A DNA stretch of 64,000 nt from Desulfitobacterium sp050251735 (GCA_050251735.1 JBFWMF010000001.1:1-64000), one strand, 5' to 3'. Counted from the first letter of the stretch, positions 25,397-34,108 are shown. Numbers and translations are program-made. The notes: a model not told the origin generated them from the sequence alone.

Positions 25397-27241
25397 GTGG
25401 ATTATAGAATTCCTGAAGAAATCGTTGAAGAAGTTAGATTGCATTCGGACATCGTCGATACAATTTCCGATTATGTACGGCTTCAACGCAAAGGGAAGAA
25501 TTATTTAGGTCTCTGTCCCTTTCACGCGGAGAAAACGCCGAGCTTTACGGTAACCCCAGAGAAACAGATTTTTTATTGTTTTGGTTGCCATACAGGTGGT
25601 AATGTTTTTTCTTTTTTAATGAAAAAAGAAAATTGGAGTTTCCTTGAGACGGTTGAGAATCTAGCTGAAAAACACGGCATTATTCTTCCGGAAAAAGAAC
25701 TTTCGCCCCGAGAGAAGGAGCAACAAACCCGTCGACGTCGTTGGGAAGAGATTCACGATTGGGCAACGGGTTATTTTCATGACGTCTTGCTGAATAAGCC
25801 CGAAGGAGAACCAGGAAGGCAGTATTTTCGGCAACGTGGGATAGATGATGAAACCATCAAGCAATTTCGTTTGGGTTATGCTCCAGAACGCTGGGAGGGT
25901 CTTCTTGAGGCGCTGAGCGCACGAGGGGTAAGCCCCCAAGAGGTGGTTCAAGCGGGCCTTGCTTTAGAACGAGAGCCTTCTGAGGGGAGAACCCGTGGAT
26001 TTTATGATCGTTTTCGTAATCGAGTCATCTTTGCGATTCTTGACTCGCGTCAGCGAACCATCGGTTTCGGCGGGCGAGTTTTAGATAATTCAACCCCCAA
26101 ATATTTAAACTCACCTGAGACTGCTTTTTTTAACAAGGGACATCATTTATATGGTATGCACCGAGCCCATCAAGGAATCCGCGAGCGAGGATTCGCATTG
26201 TTGGCAGAAGGTTATATGGATATTATCGCCTTGCAAAAAGCAGGTTTCAAGAACGCAGTAGCTTCATTAGGAACAGCTTTAACTCGTGATCAGGCAAAAC
26301 TGATTCGCCGCTATACTGGACGAGTGGTGATCGTCTACGATGCGGATCAGGCAGGAATTCAGGCAACCCTACGAGCCGGAGAAATATTGCGGGATATGGG
26401 CTTTCGCGTAGACGTCTTAAGTCTCAGCGGAGCTAAGGACCCGGATGAATACTTAAAAACCTTCGGAGTAGAAGAATTTAATAAAGCTCTCGCCCAAGCA
26501 GAGCCTTATATTCAATTTAAATATCATGTTTTGATCAAAACCACCCCCCCAGAATCAGCCCCGGAGAAGGCGGAATTAGTCCGAGAATTAGCACCCGATA
26601 TTGTGAAGGTACAGAGCCCGGTCGAACGAGAAGGGTATGAACGGTTTCTAAGTCTGGAGCTTAGTCTAACGCTAGATAAGGTCCAAGAGGAAATCGCCGG
26701 ATTCGATCAAAAAACTGCGAAAAAGACGGCTGAGAAGGAAAAATTAAGGCAGAAACAGGATATTTCTGTAAAAAACAGGGATAATATCAATAGGTGTGCA
26801 AATCCATCATCAAATGGAGTGTCAGTCTCTGACGGGGCGTATCGAGCAGAGCGAATTCTCTTACGTCTTTTGCTTGAACAGCTGATTCCCCTTTCCGAAT
26901 TGAAGACACACCTCGAAGCGGGATTTTGGAAAGTACCCTATCATCAACAGATATTCAATCATATTGAAAAAGCACCTAATCTGGGAAAAGGGGCTCTATC
27001 GAACATGGATGACGATGCCTTGCTAAGCAAGGCTGCACAACTCATGCTCGAGGAGATAGACTTAGCCAATCCGGAACGGCTTTTTCAAGACTGTCTGAAA
27101 CAGATACATTCGCAAAAAGAGGAAGAAACAGTGGAAGAGCTTCAGGCTCGCATGGTGGACTTAGAAAAATCCGGCGATTTGGCAGGCGCTTTTGCCCTGT
27201 TAAAGGAGATAGGAGAGCGGTTGAGAAGTGGCGAAAACTAA
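25397..27241 (+). CDS. dnaG: DNA primase
   Basis: A 614-residue primase. The N-terminal zinc-binding domain uses Cys40, His43, Cys61 and Cys64 (CPFH...CFGC). The TOPRIM catalytic core follows (LLAEGYMDIIALQKAG with the catalytic Glu, then VVIVYDADQAG). The C-terminal about 140 residues should bind the replicative helicase. It begins with GTG, has only a weak ribosome site, and lies in the conserved dgt-dnaG-rpoD order. Its end overlaps the low-quality upstream part of the rpoD frame. Confidence 0.96.
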   Translation: MDYRIPEEIVEEVRLHSDIVDTISDYVRLQRKGKNYLGLCPFHAEKTPSFTVTPEKQIFYCFGCHTGGNVFSFLMKKENWSFLETVENLAEKHGIILPEKELSPREKEQQTRRRRWEEIHDWATGYFHDVLLNKPEGEPGRQYFRQRGIDDETIKQFRLGYAPERWEGLLEALSARGVSPQEVVQAGLALEREPSEGRTRGFYDRFRNRVIFAILDSRQRTIGFGGRVLDNSTPKYLNSPETAFFNKGHHLYGMHRAHQGIRERGFALLAEGYMDIIALQKAGFKNAVASLGTALTRDQAKLIRRYTGRVVIVYDADQAGIQATLRAGEILRDMGFRVDVLSLSGAKDPDEYLKTFGVEEFNKALAQAEPYIQFKYHVLIKTTPPESAPEKAELVRELAPDIVKVQSPVEREGYERFLSLELSLTLDKVQEEIAGFDQKTAKKTAEKEKLRQKQDISVKNRDNINRCANPSSNGVSVSDGAYRAERILLRLLLEQLIPLSELKTHLEAGFWKVPYHQQIFNHIEKAPNLGKGALSNMDDDALLSKAAQLMLEEIDLANPERLFQDCLKQIHSQKEEETVEELQARMVDLEKSGDLAGAFALLKEIGERLRSGEN

Positions 27242-27287
27242 GGTCATGAGCACAAACAAAAAAGAACCTCAGGAAGGAGGGGAATCC

Positions 27288-28409
27288 ATGAGCGTTAATC
27301 AATTGAAGCTCGATGCGGTGAAAGAACTGATATTACAAGGCAAAAAGAAGGGTTCTTTAACCTACCGGGAGATCATGGATGCCCTCCAAGGAATTGAGCT
27401 CACCGCCGATCAAATTGACGATGTGTACGAACAACTTGGCAAAATGGGAATAGACGTCGTCAATGAAGCGGGTGAAGTCGAAGCCTTAGTCAAGGTCAAT
27501 GATACAATAGCAGATGACGATGCGGATGAGGATGAGGTAGAAGAAGAGGTTGATGTGGACCTTTCTATTCCTGAAGGTGTGGGGATTGATGATCCAGTCC
27601 GTATGTACCTGAAGGAGATTGGTCGAGTGCCCCTTCTTTCCGCTGAGGAAGAGATTGAGCTGGCCAAACGGATGGAGCAAGGAGACGAAAGCGCCAAACG
27701 CCGTTTAGCAGAAGCTAATCTGCGTCTGGTTGTCAGTATTGCCAAACGTTATGTAGGTCGAGGTATGTTATTCCTGGATTTAATTCAGGAAGGTAATCTT
27801 GGTCTAATTAAAGCAGTAGAAAAATTTGATTATGTTAAAGGCTTTAAATTCTCTACCTATGCTACCTGGTGGATTCGTCAAGCGATCACTCGGGCGATCG
27901 CAGACCAAGCCCGCACGATTCGGATTCCCGTGCATATGGTAGAGACCATTAATAAACTTATCCGTGTCTCCCGTCAGCTCCTCCAAGAATTAGGGCGCGA
28001 ACCAACCCCTGAGGAAATCGCTACCCAAATGGATATCTCCGTAGAGCGTGTGCGGGAAATTATGAAAATTGCTCAAGAGCCAGTATCCCTTGAGACTCCG
28101 ATCGGGGAAGAGGAAGACTCTCACTTAGGGGACTTTATCCCTGATGAGGATGCTCCGGCGCCCTCTGAAGCAGCGTCCTTCATCCTCTTGAAGGAACAGC
28201 TGGAAGAGGTCTTAGAAACACTTACTCCTCGTGAGGAGAAGGTATTACGTCTACGCTTTGGTTTAGATGATGGCCGCACCCGTACCTTAGAAGAGGTTGG
28301 TCAAGAATTTGGCGTGACCCGCGAACGGATTCGTCAGATTGAAGCAAAGGCACTACGGAAGCTTCGCCATCCCAGTCGGAGCAAAAAGCTTAAGGATTAC
28401 CTAGAATAA
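27288..28409 (+). CDS. rpoD: Primary sigma factor SigA (RpoD)
   Basis: A 373-residue sigma-70 factor, close to the B. subtilis SigA length. Region 1.1 is short, and an acidic stretch (DDDADEDEVEEEVDVD) precedes region 1.2. Region 2.3/2.4 reads KFSTYATWWIRQAITRAIADQ. Region 4.2 ends with EFGVTRERIRQIEAKALRKL. ATG 27288 is chosen over upstream in-frame starts because AAGGAGG lies 8 bases before it. It forms an operon with dnaG. Confidence 0.96.
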   Translation: MSVNQLKLDAVKELILQGKKKGSLTYREIMDALQGIELTADQIDDVYEQLGKMGIDVVNEAGEVEALVKVNDTIADDDADEDEVEEEVDVDLSIPEGVGIDDPVRMYLKEIGRVPLLSAEEEIELAKRMEQGDESAKRRLAEANLRLVVSIAKRYVGRGMLFLDLIQEGNLGLIKAVEKFDYVKGFKFSTYATWWIRQAITRAIADQARTIRIPVHMVETINKLIRVSRQLLQELGREPTPEEIATQMDISVERVREIMKIAQEPVSLETPIGEEEDSHLGDFIPDEDAPAPSEAASFILLKEQLEEVLETLTPREEKVLRLRFGLDDGRTRTLEEVGQEFGVTRERIRQIEAKALRKLRHPSRSKKLKDYLE

Positions 28410-28456
28410 GAGCTGCTTTAGGAAAATATAGGATTAGTTCATCAGTTTGATTGAGC

Positions 28457-28523
28457 TAGGGATAAAGTTTAAAATTAAAATTTATCCCTAAAGCTTGACT
28501 AGTAAATACGAATCTCGTATAAT
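28457..28523 (+). promoter_or_regulatory. rpoD terminator-like stem and tRNA promoter
   Basis: TAGGGATAAA/TTTATCCCTA (28457-28466 with 28481-28490) forms a 10-bp stem after rpoD. Just beyond is a near-consensus promoter, TTGACT (28495-28500), 17 bp, TATAAT (28518-28523), driving the tRNA cluster. Confidence 0.8.
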
Positions 28524-28541
28524 AAACCCTGCGAAGAGCAT

Positions 28542-28616
28542 TCCTCGATAGCTCAATGGTGGAGCAACCGGCTGTTAACCGGTAGGTTGTAGGTTCGAAT
28601 CCTACTCGGGGAGCCA
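28542..28616 (+). tRNA. tRNA-Asn (anticodon GTT)
   Basis: A 75-base cloverleaf. The acceptor TCCTCGA/TCGGGGA closes with one G-U pair, the anticodon loop is CTGTTAA, the T-loop is TTCGAAT, and CCA is encoded. Confidence 0.97.
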
Positions 28617-28624
28617 TTTTTTTT

Positions 28625-28699
28625 GGGCCTATAGCTCAGCGGTAGAGCCCCCGGCTCATAACCGGTTGGTCCCAGGTTCGAATCCTGGTGGGCCCACCA
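28625..28699 (+). tRNA. tRNA with CAT anticodon (elongator Met, or Ile2)
   Basis: A 75-base cloverleaf. Acceptor GGGCCTA/TGGGCCC, anticodon loop CTCATAA, T-loop TTCGAAT, CCA encoded. Elongator tRNA-Met and lysidine-modified tRNA-Ile2 share this anticodon and cannot be told apart with certainty by eye. Confidence 0.93.
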
Positions 28700-28797
28700 T
28701 TTGCGTAATTCGAGGCACGAAGTGCGAGGTTCGAAGGAGAGACGCAGAGCAACGCTTTATGTCGAACATCGAATTCCGAACATCGTACATCGATAAC
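28700..28797. repeat. Degenerate CGAAC/CGAGG repeat between tRNA genes
   Basis: The 98-base spacer consists of related short words (cGAGGcaCGAAgtgcGAGGttCGAAgg; gtCGAACATCGaattcCGAACATCGtaCATCG). Other tRNA spacers in this window are short and plain. It looks like a dispersed intergenic repeat, possibly inserted between tRNA genes. Confidence 0.45.
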
Positions 28798-28873
28798 GGC
28801 CCGTTGGTCAAGCGGCCTAAGACACCGCCCTTTCACGGCGGTAACACGGGTTCGAATCCCGTACGGGTCACCA
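28798..28873 (+). tRNA. tRNA-Glu (anticodon TTC)
   Basis: A 76-base cloverleaf. Acceptor GGCCCGT/ACGGGTC (one G-U pair), anticodon loop CTTTCAC, T-loop TTCGAAT, CCA encoded. Confidence 0.96.
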
Positions 28874-28886
28874 CTTAGAATGAATG

Positions 28887-28920
28887 TAGCGAGATGTGTA
28901 TACACATCTCGCTATTTTTT
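28887..28920 (+). terminator. Terminator of the tRNA cluster
   Basis: TAGCGAGATGTG-TATA-CACATCTCGCTA, a perfect 12-bp stem followed by six T. Confidence 0.93.
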
Positions 28921-28938
28921 CACGGAAGGGGATTTCCT

Positions 28939-29766
28939 ATGACAGTTTCGGTGAGTATTGGTCCACGTCTACAAATGGTGGCTAAATTTGTGCCTGAGGG
29001 ATCGCAACTAGGTGATATTGGCACAGACCATGCCTATCTACCCATCTACCTTTGGGAAAGTAGGAGAATAAAGAAGGCTGTTGCTGTGGATGTCCACGAA
29101 GGACCGTATCGCTCGGCCTGTGCGGCCATCAAAGAGCGTGGTTTAAACTCGGTTATTGACGTGCGCTATGGAGATGGGCTAGCACCGATTCAGCCGGGGG
29201 AGGTGGATACCCTGACCTTAGCGGGGATGGGTGGGAACACGATGTTGGAAATTTTCGCCGCCCAGGGGTTGGTGATGTCCCGGATTAAGGACCTTGTTTT
29301 GCAGCCTCAGGGGGCAGAAGGCAAAGTTCGCTTAACCTTGCTTCAAGAGGGCTGGAAGCTGATACAGGAACGCTATGTAGCAGAAGAAGGACGTGTCTAC
29401 ATTGTCATGCATTTCTCCCGTCGTGCAGGGTACACTGGGGAGGAATTGCAGAGAATGGTAGAGAAGTGCCTCAGGAAGCTTCACGTAGCTGTAACCTCCC
29501 CGGAAAGTCTGCAAGAGCAAGAGCAAGTCCAAGAGCTTACCGAGAGCCTAATCAGGAAGTGGATTTGGGAATTTGGCCCCCTGAGTCTCGAAGACCCCCA
29601 AGAAGAGCTGCGGGTTCTGCTTCATGAGCAAAAACGAAATTTACATCGGACCATTGGTGAGATGAAAAAATCAGCCCAAGAAAAAGTGCAAAAGCGAATC
29701 GATGAGTATAACCTGAGCATCAGGGTGTTGGAGGAGATGGAAACATGTCTGTTTCAGTCGGTGTAA
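28939..29766 (+). CDS. trmK: tRNA (adenine22-N1)-methyltransferase TrmK
   Basis: A 275-residue SAM-dependent methyltransferase. The Rossmann motifs GDIGTDHAYLPIYL (SAM loop) and KKAVAVDVHEGPY, with LTLAGMGGNTM (substrate-side loop), are typical of TrmK, which methylates A22 of Ser and Tyr tRNAs in Firmicutes. The C-terminal part is a coiled-coil-like helical arm. ATG 28939 is favoured by GGAAGGGGA; an upstream in-frame start overlaps the tRNA terminator. It overlaps the next gene by 22 bases, a conserved rpoD-trmK-nif3 order. Confidence 0.93.
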   Translation: MTVSVSIGPRLQMVAKFVPEGSQLGDIGTDHAYLPIYLWESRRIKKAVAVDVHEGPYRSACAAIKERGLNSVIDVRYGDGLAPIQPGEVDTLTLAGMGGNTMLEIFAAQGLVMSRIKDLVLQPQGAEGKVRLTLLQEGWKLIQERYVAEEGRVYIVMHFSRRAGYTGEELQRMVEKCLRKLHVAVTSPESLQEQEQVQELTESLIRKWIWEFGPLSLEDPQEELRVLLHEQKRNLHRTIGEMKKSAQEKVQKRIDEYNLSIRVLEEMETCLFQSV

Positions 29767-30905
29767 TTGCGCAAACCATCGAAAAAATTGCCCCCAAAGG
29801 GTGGGCTGAAGAGTGGGACAATGTGGGCTTGTTGGTGGGCGGCTTCTCATCCTCCGTCGACAGAGTTCTAATGACATTAGATCTTACTCCAGAAATTATC
29901 GAAGAGGCTATCCAAAAGGATGTCCAGATGATTATCGCCCATCACCCGATCATGTTCCGGCCCCTTAAGAACTTACGTTCAGATAATCAAGGAGCACACT
30001 TGCCTCTTAAACTGATTCAGGCCGGGATTGCTTATTATGCTGCCCATACCAATTTGGATCAATCGGCCTACTCCTCCAGCCAAAGCTTGGGTAAGGCTTT
30101 AGCTCTGGATAAGATGGAGTATTTGCGAGTTACAAATAGTGAAAAGCTTTTAAAGCTCGTTACTTATGTTCCCCAAACTCATGTGGAGCTGGTTCGTCAA
30201 GCTCTTGCTCAAGCAGGGGTAGGAGCTGGTATAACCGATGGCCCCCATGCCGCTGAGTACTCCGACTGTTTTTTTGCAGGGGAAGGAACAGGGATGTTTC
30301 GCCCCTTGGCAGGTGCACATCCTACTCTGGGTGAGATTGGAGAATTGACCCGCGTTGAGGAGATCCGACTGGAGAGCATACTATCAGAAGGACTTATCGA
30401 GCGTTCCTTGAAAGCCTTGAGAAAATCTCATCCCTACGAAGAGCCTGCATATGACTTGATACCACTTTATAATACAGGTGTGGCTCGGGGCTATGGGGTG
30501 AAGGGATATCTCAAGGAGCCGGTGAGTTTGGAAAGCATAGCAAACCAGGTGACCGTAGAGTTGAAGAAGCTTGCTCCTACAAACCTAGACGAAGAACCTA
30601 TTTTACGTTTAGCGGGAGACCCTCAAGGGCTCATTCGCAAAGTGGCTATCGTCAATGGCAGCGGTGGTAGCTTTATCCCTAAGGCTCTCTTTAATGGAGT
30701 GGATCTTCTGATTACAGGCGATGTGGATCATCATGAAGCCCTAGATGCTCTGGAGGCAGGGTTATCCATCATCGATATGGGACATTTCTGGGGTGAAGTC
30801 CCCATGGTACAGTCCCTTGCTGAATATCTAAGTGGCGAAAAAGCCCTAAATGGAGTAGAAGTGCTAATAAGCCAAAGAATGAAAAGTCCTTGGAAGTCGC
30901 TATAA
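29745..30905 (+). CDS. NIF3-like (DUF34/YqfO) metal-binding protein
   Basis: A 386-residue NIF3 family protein. The N-terminal half holds DNVGLLVG and the metal motif AHHPIMF, plus YAAHTNLDQ. A YqfO-type insert of about 100 residues (PII/CutA-like; YVPQTHVELVRQALAQAGVGAG) lies in the middle, and the C-terminal metal motif is GHFWGE after GDVDHHEA. Often annotated GTP cyclohydrolase I type 2, but that activity is doubtful. It is coupled to trmK by overlap. Confidence 0.92.
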   Translation: MSVSVGVIAQTIEKIAPKGWAEEWDNVGLLVGGFSSSVDRVLMTLDLTPEIIEEAIQKDVQMIIAHHPIMFRPLKNLRSDNQGAHLPLKLIQAGIAYYAAHTNLDQSAYSSSQSLGKALALDKMEYLRVTNSEKLLKLVTYVPQTHVELVRQALAQAGVGAGITDGPHAAEYSDCFFAGEGTGMFRPLAGAHPTLGEIGELTRVEEIRLESILSEGLIERSLKALRKSHPYEEPAYDLIPLYNTGVARGYGVKGYLKEPVSLESIANQVTVELKKLAPTNLDEEPILRLAGDPQGLIRKVAIVNGSGGSFIPKALFNGVDLLITGDVDHHEALDALEAGLSIIDMGHFWGEVPMVQSLAEYLSGEKALNGVEVLISQRMKSPWKSL

Positions 30906-30922
30906 ATCACGGTTAGTCAAGC

Positions 30923-30972
30923 AAAAGGGGTATAGCAACTGCTCTGTATAAGTAGTTGCCATAGCCCTTTTC
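30923..30972 (+). terminator. Terminator after the NIF3-like gene
   Basis: AAAAGGG..ATAGCAACT pairs with AGTTGC.AT.GCCCTTTT around a 14-base loop; T residues lie at the end of the right arm. Confidence 0.75.
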
Positions 30973-31121
30973 GTATTTGAGCAAAGCTAAGCAATTTATA
31001 GAAAAATCAGAAAATTATTGACAAATATGATTTTTGACGGTAGAATAATGTCGAAGGAAGCGATATTTAGAGTGAGAATTGAATGATTTCATTTTAACAC
31101 TCGTTCTTTGAAGAAAACGAA

Positions 31122-31226
31122 TCTCGTGATTTGAATCACGGATTAGAATTCAAAACTCTGTTAAACTAATAGAGAGTGAAAATTCACTTTAATTACATTG
31201 AATTTAAGTGCAGTCCACTTGAATTT
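31122..31226 (+). promoter_or_regulatory. Two hairpins in the leader of a 51-residue protein gene
   Basis: AATC.CGTGATT-TG-AATCACG.GATT at 31122-31147 and GAATTTAAGTG/CACTTGAATTT at about 31200-31226. The second ends about 14 bases before a strong ribosome site. They suggest a structured 5' leader. Confidence 0.4.
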
Positions 31227-31251
31227 CATTTATTATAAGGAGGAATAATTT

Positions 31252-31407
31252 ATGAGTCGTACTGAAATTCTAAGTCAAGAGCGTGATCGTATCATCATGA
31301 AGTTGTCTCAAGGCGGCATAGATAATAAAGCAAAATTAATTACATCCCTTATGGATATCGATGCAGAGATGGAAGAACTGCAGAAAGATCTAGAAAAAGT
31401 TAATTAG
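31252..31407 (+). CDS. Small hypothetical protein, 51 residues
   Basis: A strong ATAAGGAGG ribosome site lies 8 bases before ATG 31252. The product is highly charged, without a signal or membrane segment. It looks like two amphipathic helices (residues about 3-18 and 22-50), the second with heptad-like Leu/Ile spacing (LITSLMDIDAEMEELQKDLEKV), suggesting a coiled coil. It lies directly upstream of rnpB. I do not recognise the family. Confidence 0.7.
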   Translation: MSRTEILSQERDRIIMKLSQGGIDNKAKLITSLMDIDAEMEELQKDLEKVN

Positions 31408-31469
31408 ATTGGAAATAGAGCCATATTAAACAATTTGACCAAAAGAGTAGAATGAAGTAATATAGTTAA

Positions 31470-31861
31470 GCGAAGTCAATCAGATGGTCGCGGAAGCAGA
31501 AACCGAAAGGTTGCTTCTGAGGAAAGTCCGGGCTCCATAGGGCAAGGTGCTGGGTAACGCCCAGTAGGAGGAATCCTAAGGACAGTGCAACAGAGATATA
31601 CCGCCGATAGCGGAGGTTGGTCCTTGGACTGACTTTCGAGTAGGTAAGGGTGGAAAGGCGAGGTAAGAGCTCACCGGCAGCCTGGTGACAGGTTGGCCCT
31701 GCAAACCCCACTTGGAGCAAGACTGAATAGGGAGACTATAAAACGGCCCGTTTTTGTCTCCGGGTAAGGTCGCTTGAGGCCGTTGGTAACAGCGGTCCTA
31801 GATAGATGATCATCACCTTCTGAAAGGAAGGAACAGAACCCGGCTTATAGATTGGCTTCGC
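31470..31861 (+). ncRNA. rnpB: RNase P RNA, class A
   Basis: Conserved RNase P blocks are present in order: GAGGAAAGTCCGGGCTCC (near 31516), GGCAGCCTGGTGACAGG with CCCTGCAAACCCC (near 31676-31710), and ACAGAACCCGGCTTATAG (near 31834). The ends pair as helix P1 (GCGAAG.CAATC with GATTGGCTTCGC). About 392 bases long. Confidence 0.96.
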
Positions 31862-31882
31862 CTGATCTTCAGTTTCTTATGT

Positions 31883-31909
31883 AGAGTTGCATTTTGCAGC
31901 TCTTTTTTT
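31883..31909 (+). terminator. Terminator of rnpB
   Basis: AGAGTTGCA-TTT-TGCAGCTCT with one G-U pair, followed by six T. Confidence 0.85.
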
Positions 31910-31927
31910 GTCTTCAAATAACCCAAT

Positions 31928-32299
31928 CTATTCGACCTCGACCTGCTCGACATCCACCGCCTGATCAGAAGCCACCACAAGGCCGACTTCTCCTTTTAAC
32001 TTCGGGTCGTTGACCACTGTATAAGGTTTATTGTATTGGCGAGCAATTTTTATATATTTGGCGCGAAAATCGAAGGCTAAATCCCCATTGAGGAGAAGGC
32101 GGGTAGACCGTGGGTCTTTCAGTGCCTCCTCTATTTCCGGGTAAACCTGTTTATCGTCAACTTGGTCCTTGGTCAGCAATTTCAAAATACGTTCCCGAAA
32201 TACCCCAAGATGTTCAAGCTTCTCACCCAGCTTGAGTTCGGGGGCTCCGTGTAAACCGACCATAAGACGTTCTTCCAATTCGCTTTTATTTTCACTCAA
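31928..32299 (-). CDS. YueI-like protein (DUF1694)
   Basis: A 123-residue soluble protein resembling B. subtilis YueI (LEERLMVGLHGAPELKLGEKLEHLGVFRERI, then STRLLLNGDLAFDFRAKYIKIARQ). The C-terminal half looks like a ribosomal-L7Ae/L30-type alpha/beta fold. The function is unknown. It starts with TTG, with GGGAGTGA about 7 bases upstream, and ends in an acidic tail. Confidence 0.8.
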   Translation of the reverse strand: MSENKSELEERLMVGLHGAPELKLGEKLEHLGVFRERILKLLTKDQVDDKQVYPEIEEALKDPRSTRLLLNGDLAFDFRAKYIKIARQYNKPYTVVNDPKLKGEVGLVVASDQAVDVEQVEVE

Positions 32300-32378
32300 G
32301 CTAAGTCACTCCCATTAATATTTTTCTATGATTATCGTGTCCTGTTCTATCTTTTGCTATCGGCGATTTGGTGGAGGA

Positions 32379-32654
32379 TTAGGAAATCTGTTGATGAGTT
32401 TTAGCCAGGCGGCGATTGCGCAGGTAGAGCATAAAATCAGTCGACACCATGATGAGATTCAAGACATAGAGGAAGATAACTAAATCATATTGGAAGAAGA
32501 GCTTATGGAGGATACCAGCAACATAGCCTATTAAAATAATGATCAGGAAGAAGGCACTTTTGCCTTCCACGGAACGGGATACATAAGACTTATAAATAGA
32601 AAAGGGCCAGGCGGCCCCGAAACATACCAACATCAGAGCTTCAAAAATACTCAA
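32379..32654 (-). CDS. Small three-helix membrane protein (PQ-loop/SemiSWEET-like)
   Basis: About 91 residues with three transmembrane segments (about 3-20, 33-52, 58-77). The first ends in a WPFSIYKSYVSRSVEGKS loop reminiscent of PQ-loop or SemiSWEET transporters, which work as dimers. The usual Pro-Gln is not present, so the assignment is tentative. The ribosome site AAGGAGG favours one of two TTG codons (32657 or 32654) over the GTG at 32663, which lies within the ribosome site. Confidence 0.6.
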   Translation of the reverse strand: MSIFEALMLVCFGAAWPFSIYKSYVSRSVEGKSAFFLIIILIGYVAGILHKLFFQYDLVIFLYVLNLIMVSTDFMLYLRNRRLAKTHQQIS

Positions 32655-33004
32655 CAAAGACACCTCCTTATGAATGTGAGATAAGTCTAATCCTAGCTTA
32701 ATAGGCAGCTAACTGAATTATAATCGATTAACAGGTGATTGTCTCTGCAAATCTTTTTCTTAGTACGAGCGAATTTTCATACTTTTGCAACATAATGTAA
32801 TCCTATTGTCAAAGAAGGAAATATAGGGTTAAACTAAAAAGGATAGTAGGTTTTTATCAGCATAAATTGTTGAGATTAAGCAACCCTATTAAATATAAGC
32901 TAGATAATCTGCTGTCGAGAATAAGGGTCCATAGCTAAAAGCGGAAATAAGCCAATAGTGGCAGAATTTCTGTTAAAATATTTTAGAATTAAGGAGGGAA
33001 TTTT
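32655..33004. other. Gap before citD
   Basis: No gene. The AAGGAGGG of citD lies at its end. An AT-rich AAAATATTTT palindrome at about 32976 may belong to the promoter; no confident -35/-10 pair was found. Confidence 0.4.
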
Positions 33005-33277
33005 ATGAAGATCAGTAAAACAGCGCAAGCAGGAGCCTTAGAATCCAATGACGTGCTTGTAACCGTAGCGCCTAATGAAAAAGGCGGAGTTCAAGTTCAG
33101 TTGGAGACCAAACGCGTTATCCTCAAACAATTTGGCAAACAAATTGAGCAAGTAGTCAAAGACCAAGTCGCGGAAATGGGTGCAGAAGACGTCACCGTTA
33201 AAGTCCAGGATAAAGGAGCCTTGAACTACACCATTCGAGCTCGTGTTCAAACTGCCTTGGAGAGAGCCCTTGTCTAG
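33005..33277 (+). CDS. citD: Citrate lyase acyl carrier protein (gamma subunit)
   Basis: A 90-residue CitD. The N-terminal AGALESND holds Ser14, where the phosphoribosyl-dephospho-CoA prosthetic group is attached. The rest matches the family (VTVAPNEKGGVQVQLETKRVILKQFG...ALNYTIRARVQTALERA). It carries the acetyl/citryl thioester between the CitF and CitE reactions. It is first of a three-gene set; no citC, citX or citG maturation gene is in this window. Confidence 0.94.
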   Translation: MKISKTAQAGALESNDVLVTVAPNEKGGVQVQLETKRVILKQFGKQIEQVVKDQVAEMGAEDVTVKVQDKGALNYTIRARVQTALERALV

Positions 33278-33367
33278 GACAAAGCTATACGGCAAGAGTT
33301 TTACAGAATGGTTTTGAAACACTGTTTTATTTATTGCTAAGGAGAAAAGAAGGGAGTCGTTTTTTAT

Positions 33368-34075
33368 ATGAAAAGGCTAAGAAGAAGTCTTTTGATTATA
33401 TCCGGTAACAATCCTAAGCACATTCAAGATGCACCTGTGTTCGATCCGGATGTGGTGATTTTTGATTTAGAAGAGCGGGTAGCAGCTCCAGACAAGGCTA
33501 GTGCCCGTAACTTGGTGAGAGAAGCCTTGAGCTTCTTAGACTATTCTCAGGTAGAAGTGATGGTACGAGTGAATCCTCTCGATACGGAAGAGGGACAAAA
33601 AGACGTGGATCGTATTGCCCGAGTAAAGCCAGGTGCTCTCATTATCCCTAAGGCTAGCGAGCAAGTGATTAAACAAGCAGAAGGTCTGCTAACTAAAATT
33701 GAAAAAGAGGAAGGGTTTCCAGAGGGATCCATCGAGATCATTCCTGTTTTGGAAACCGCTTCAGGCATAGAACGTATTAATCAGCTCATATCCTCTTCAC
33801 CTCGGGTGACCGGGTTGTGGTTTAATGGGGAAGGACTCATGGCGGAGTTCGGTACTCAAAGGACAAAAGAGGGAGCAGAGCTCTACTATGTGCGTGGCCG
33901 GGTTGGCATCGCCTGCCGAGCCGCCGGAATTGACGCTATCGACACCATATTTTTAGACGGTAATGATTACGAAGGCTTGGCCAATGACGCTTCGGCAGCA
34001 AAAAGACTGGGCTTTACCGGGAAACTAGCCTTAGATGGTCGCCAAGTCGATACACTCAATGCCATTTTTCAATAA
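33368..34075 (+). CDS. citE: CitE-like citrate lyase beta subunit, short and divergent
   Basis: A 235-residue protein of the CitE/HpcH-aldolase fold (IFDLEERVAAPDKASARNLV, VRVNPLDTEEG, LIIPKASE, IPVLETASGIERI). Typical CitE has about 290-300 residues. Here the chain stops right after LDGRQVDTLNAIF, where others continue for about 60 residues, and the usual GAEDY and INPRQ read NGEGL and LDGRQ. The metal-ligand glutamate in VLETASG is present. It lies between citD and citF, so it should be the citryl-ACP lyase subunit, but substrate or oligomer form may differ. Confidence 0.82.
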   Translation: MKRLRRSLLIISGNNPKHIQDAPVFDPDVVIFDLEERVAAPDKASARNLVREALSFLDYSQVEVMVRVNPLDTEEGQKDVDRIARVKPGALIIPKASEQVIKQAEGLLTKIEKEEGFPEGSIEIIPVLETASGIERINQLISSSPRVTGLWFNGEGLMAEFGTQRTKEGAELYYVRGRVGIACRAAGIDAIDTIFLDGNDYEGLANDASAAKRLGFTGKLALDGRQVDTLNAIFQ

Positions 34076-34108
34076 ATCACGATTTAGGAAAGGGATGAAA
34101 GAAGTACC

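Noticed and set aside
28636..28905. 89-codon minus-strand frame
   Set aside because: Antisense to tRNA genes; a known kind of false protein call.
31466..31720. 84-codon minus-strand frame
   Set aside because: Lies entirely within the RNase P RNA gene.
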